From: JBBSEZ01 sp038239195 | GTDB taxonomy: Bacteria > Planctomycetota > Planctomycetia > Gemmatales > Gemmataceae | Length of the DNA stretch: 6,551 nt | Reading direction: 5' to 3' | Assembly: GCA_038239195.1 (NCBI GenBank) | Contig: JBBSEZ010000518.1 | Location: forward strand, 1-6,551 | In this document: piece after piece, positions 4,752 through 6,551 of the stretch | Numbering within the stretch: position 1 is the first letter of the stretch | How the letters are laid out: the number at the start of each line of letters is the position of its first letter | Notes under the pieces: generated by a model | Databases searched by the model: none | What the model saw: the letters and a program-made list of their open reading frames with translations, nothing else | Told to the model about the DNA's origin: nothing | Made by a program: the position numbers and the translations under genes

Positions 4752-6413
4752 TCAATAGGTCTTGCCCCCCACCGGCGCCTGGAGGCCCTTGAACCCGTGG
4801 CAGACGGTCAGGGGCCAGGCAGCGATGGGCCGGCCATTCTCGTAGTAGGTGAAAGTGGTGGTCGGCCCCACGCTCTCGAAGGCGTCGCGGAGCTCCTTCG
4901 AGGGGCCGCCGCCCACGAGCAGGAAGGTGCGGCCCTTGTAGGCTTCGGGCCGGTTGAGCGGGCCGGGCCAGAGGTCGTACTGACTGTGGCGGTCGCCCAG
5001 CGCGAGCCCTACGGAGTACGCCTGCGGGCGCCCGGAGCAGTAGAGCCCGAGGGCGCCGGGAATGCTCCAACTCGACGCCACCAGCACGGGCTCCTTGCCC
5101 TCGGCGGCCAGGCGATTGCGAGCCCGATCGACCTCCGCCCCGAGGGCATGCCAGCCCCGCAGCCGGCAGGTCGGATCGACGCGCCGCAAGGGAAAGGCGT
5201 GCTGCTCGGTGGGCTCGCCGACGAAGTGCGTCAGGGCGGGGTGCAGTAGCTCGCTGGCGTGCATGAACAGGCTCGCCGTCGCACCGACGACACAGACCAG
5301 AGCGAGGTTGACGGCGGTCCAGCGGCGATACCAGCCGACGGGGGACTGGAGCTGCCGGGCCAACCACGCCGCCGCCAGGACCATCCCGGACACGTAAGCC
5401 GTCACGGGCCAGTTGAGCTCGCCGCCGCCGGTCTTGAAGCTGAAGCCCAAAAAGAGCAGGAACATTGGCGCCGAGAGCCACCACAGGTAGCGCACGCCCG
5501 GGTCGCGTTCGCGCAGGGGATGATGGGCCACCATCGCAAAGAGCCAGGCGAGGAACCAGAAGACCAGGAGCAACGCACACTGCCCGCCGAAGTAAACCAG
5601 CGGCCCCAGCCAGTGAATGGTTGGTTCGCTGGGGGCCGCCTGCTCTTGCCCCGCGACGCCTGCAAGCCGGCTCACGTGCCGGAACGTGACCCAGTCGTTT
5701 TGCAGGTTCCAGACGAGGATGGGCAGGCAGCAGAGCCCCGCGACGAGGACCATGAGCCAGGGGCCGGGGCGGCGCAGCAGAGGGCGGTGTTGAGGCGAGG
5801 TGAGCAGGTAGAGGCAGACCGAGGGCAAAAAGAGGACCATCGTGTACTTGGCGAGGATGCCCAGCCCGACGAGCAGCCCGGCCACGAGCCAGGCCCACCC
5901 GGCGCCCCGGAAGATGGCGCGGTGGGCGAAGACGAGCGCCCAGCCCCAGCAGCACGAGTAGGGGGCGTCAATGGTCATGAGGACCGACCCGACCGAGACG
6001 AGCGGGACCGTGAGGGCGGCGGCCACCACCGCCAGGGCCAGGGCAGGCCGGCCGAAGACCTGGACCGTGAGAACGTAAAAGGCCGTTAGCAGCAGCGTGC
6101 CGCAGAGCACGGCCGGGAGGCGGACCGCGAAGGCCAGCGAGCCGGTGTGCTGTTCGGACCAGGCCCCGGCCAGTTCGCACCCGCCGCGGATCAGGAAGGC
6201 GACGAGAGGCCCCTTGCTGTAGTAGCTCCAGTCGAGGTGGCGCGACCAGTCCCAGTAGTGGGCCTCGTCGGGGGCGAGGTCGAGCGGGCAGTTGTGGGCG
6301 AGATAGAGGAGGTGAAGGACGGCCGAGCCCAGGATGAGGGTCGCCGCCAGCAGCCGGCACAGGCCAGGAGAAGGAGGCGACCAGACATTGAGGCGACGCA
6401 AGGGGATGAGCAC
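4752..6413 (-). CDS. family 39 glycosyltransferase, ArnT/PMT-like integral membrane protein
   Basis: The protein of 553 residues has about ten hydrophobic segments (roughly 22-40, 94-118, 123-147, 150-168, 174-201, 218-236, 268-296, 308-325, 337-352 and 366-385), then a soluble C-terminal domain from about 400. The first non-cytoplasmic loop carries LAPDEAHYWDWSRHLDWSYY (46-65), the acidic hallmark of this superfamily; D49-E50 are the expected catalytic/metal residues. YYSKGPL, LGILAKY (184-190) and ELNWPVTAY (332-340) are further family-like motifs. Such enzymes move a sugar from a polyprenyl-phosphate donor to lipid or protein outside the membrane; donor and acceptor here are unknown. I chose GTG at 6411-6413 because GAGGAGG (plus-strand 6421-6427) lies seven bases upstream. 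An upstream start near 6503 would add 30 Arg/Pro-rich residues without family character. Its stop is 13 bases from that of the convergent isomerase gene, with no terminator hairpin visible between them. Confidence 0.9.
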   Translation of the reverse strand: MLIPLRRLNVWSPPSPGLCRLLAATLILGSAVLHLLYLAHNCPLDLAPDEAHYWDWSRHLDWSYYSKGPLVAFLIRGGCELAGAWSEQHTGSLAFAVRLPAVLCGTLLLTAFYVLTVQVFGRPALALAVVAAALTVPLVSVGSVLMTIDAPYSCCWGWALVFAHRAIFRGAGWAWLVAGLLVGLGILAKYTMVLFLPSVCLYLLTSPQHRPLLRRPGPWLMVLVAGLCCLPILVWNLQNDWVTFRHVSRLAGVAGQEQAAPSEPTIHWLGPLVYFGGQCALLLVFWFLAWLFAMVAHHPLRERDPGVRYLWWLSAPMFLLFLGFSFKTGGGELNWPVTAYVSGMVLAAAWLARQLQSPVGWYRRWTAVNLALVCVVGATASLFMHASELLHPALTHFVGEPTEQHAFPLRRVDPTCRLRGWHALGAEVDRARNRLAAEGKEPVLVASSWSIPGALGLYCSGRPQAYSVGLALGDRHSQYDLWPGPLNRPEAYKGRTFLLVGGGPSKELRDAFESVGPTTTFTYYENGRPIAAWPLTVCHGFKGLQAPVGGKTY

Positions 6414-6460
6414 GCGGGGGCCTCCTCGACCGGTGCCCCGGCTCCGTGCGGGACACGGGG

Positions 6461-6490
6461 GTTGTAGTCGGAAGAGGGGCGGGGGGTCAA
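6461..6490 (-). promoter_or_regulatory. probable sigma70-type promoter of the glycosyltransferase gene
   Basis: On the minus strand TTGACC (plus-strand GGTCAA, 6485-6490) is followed after 18 bases by TACAAC (plus-strand GTTGTA, 6461-6466). The predicted start near 6454 would give a leader of about 41 nt before the GTG at 6413. If used, it excludes the longer upstream start near 6503. Confidence 0.5.
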
Positions 6491-6514
6491 GACGGGACCG
6501 CAAGGCGCTCGTAG

Positions 6515-6551
6515 GACAGGCGGCTCGCCTGTTCGGCTTTCGCGAGCCGAA
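6515..6551. repeat. pair of adjacent palindromes at the window edge (REP-like)
   Basis: ACAGGCG (6516-6522) and CGCCTGT (6526-6532) form a 7-bp stem with a 3-nt loop, and TTCGGCT (6532-6538) with AGCCGAA (6545-6551) forms a second 7-bp stem, sharing one base with the first. The unit sits just upstream of the glycosyltransferase promoter and runs to the window edge. GACAGGC-type palindromes are, as I recall, common dispersed repeats in Gemmata-like genomes; it could also be the terminator of a gene beyond the window. Confidence 0.4.

Noticed and set aside
4690..5955. 421-codon minus-strand frame overlapping the glycosyltransferase in another phase
   Set aside because: Arg/Pro/Ala-rich shadow; the true frame has transmembrane segments and the DEAHYWDW motif.
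5259..6089. 276-codon plus-strand frame within the glycosyltransferase
   Set aside because: Composition is Glu/Gly/Pro/Arg-rich antisense of membrane codons, without recognisable domains.

Overview
The window is GC-rich (clearly above 60%) and looks like chromosomal DNA of a planctomycete, most likely a Gemmata-type organism. This rests on the very high GC, a Tat-exported TIM-barrel sugar isomerase/epimerase with an ENVWNNFLLSP motif, a small zinc-ribbon protein and a 112-residue orphan protein that all resemble planctomycete families as I remember them. The assignment is inference; no rRNA or other marker is present. No CRISPR array, insertion sequence, tRNA or phage module was seen.

Layout. 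(1) 41-952, minus: Tat-signal TIM-barrel sugar phosphate isomerase/epimerase, with its own promoter (TATAAT box at 987-992) and a weak terminator-like hairpin just after its stop. (2) 953-1435: a 483-base region without a conventional gene, but not empty. It holds a good sigma70-type promoter (1075-1102), a predicted transcript of about 230 nt with three strong hairpins, a near-perfect Shine-Dalgarno in front of a ten-codon reading frame, an intrinsic terminator (1298-1340), and a second -10 box for the next gene. (3) 1436-3252, plus: a probable operon of an orphan 112-residue protein, a coiled-coil/membrane-anchor gene split by one in-frame TAG, and a complete type I-beta DAHP synthase, the first enzyme of the shikimate pathway. 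A long perfect inverted repeat follows. (4) 3414-3608, minus: small zinc-ribbon protein, convergent with DAHP synthase and divergent from the next gene. (5) 3710-4738, plus: a homologue of class I xylose isomerase with one metal ligand changed from Asp to His. (6) 4752-6413, minus: family 39 (ArnT/PMT-like) membrane glycosyltransferase, convergent with the isomerase gene with only 13 bases between stops, and with a recognisable promoter. (7) The right edge holds two adjacent palindromes resembling a dispersed repeat.

The genes do not form one obvious pathway. DAHP synthase is housekeeping, the two TIM-barrel isomerases and the glycosyltransferase concern sugars, and the rest are small proteins of unknown role. 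The points most worth a second look are the structured small transcript with its tiny reading frame, the amber-interrupted coiled-coil gene, and the metal-ligand change in the xylose isomerase homologue.
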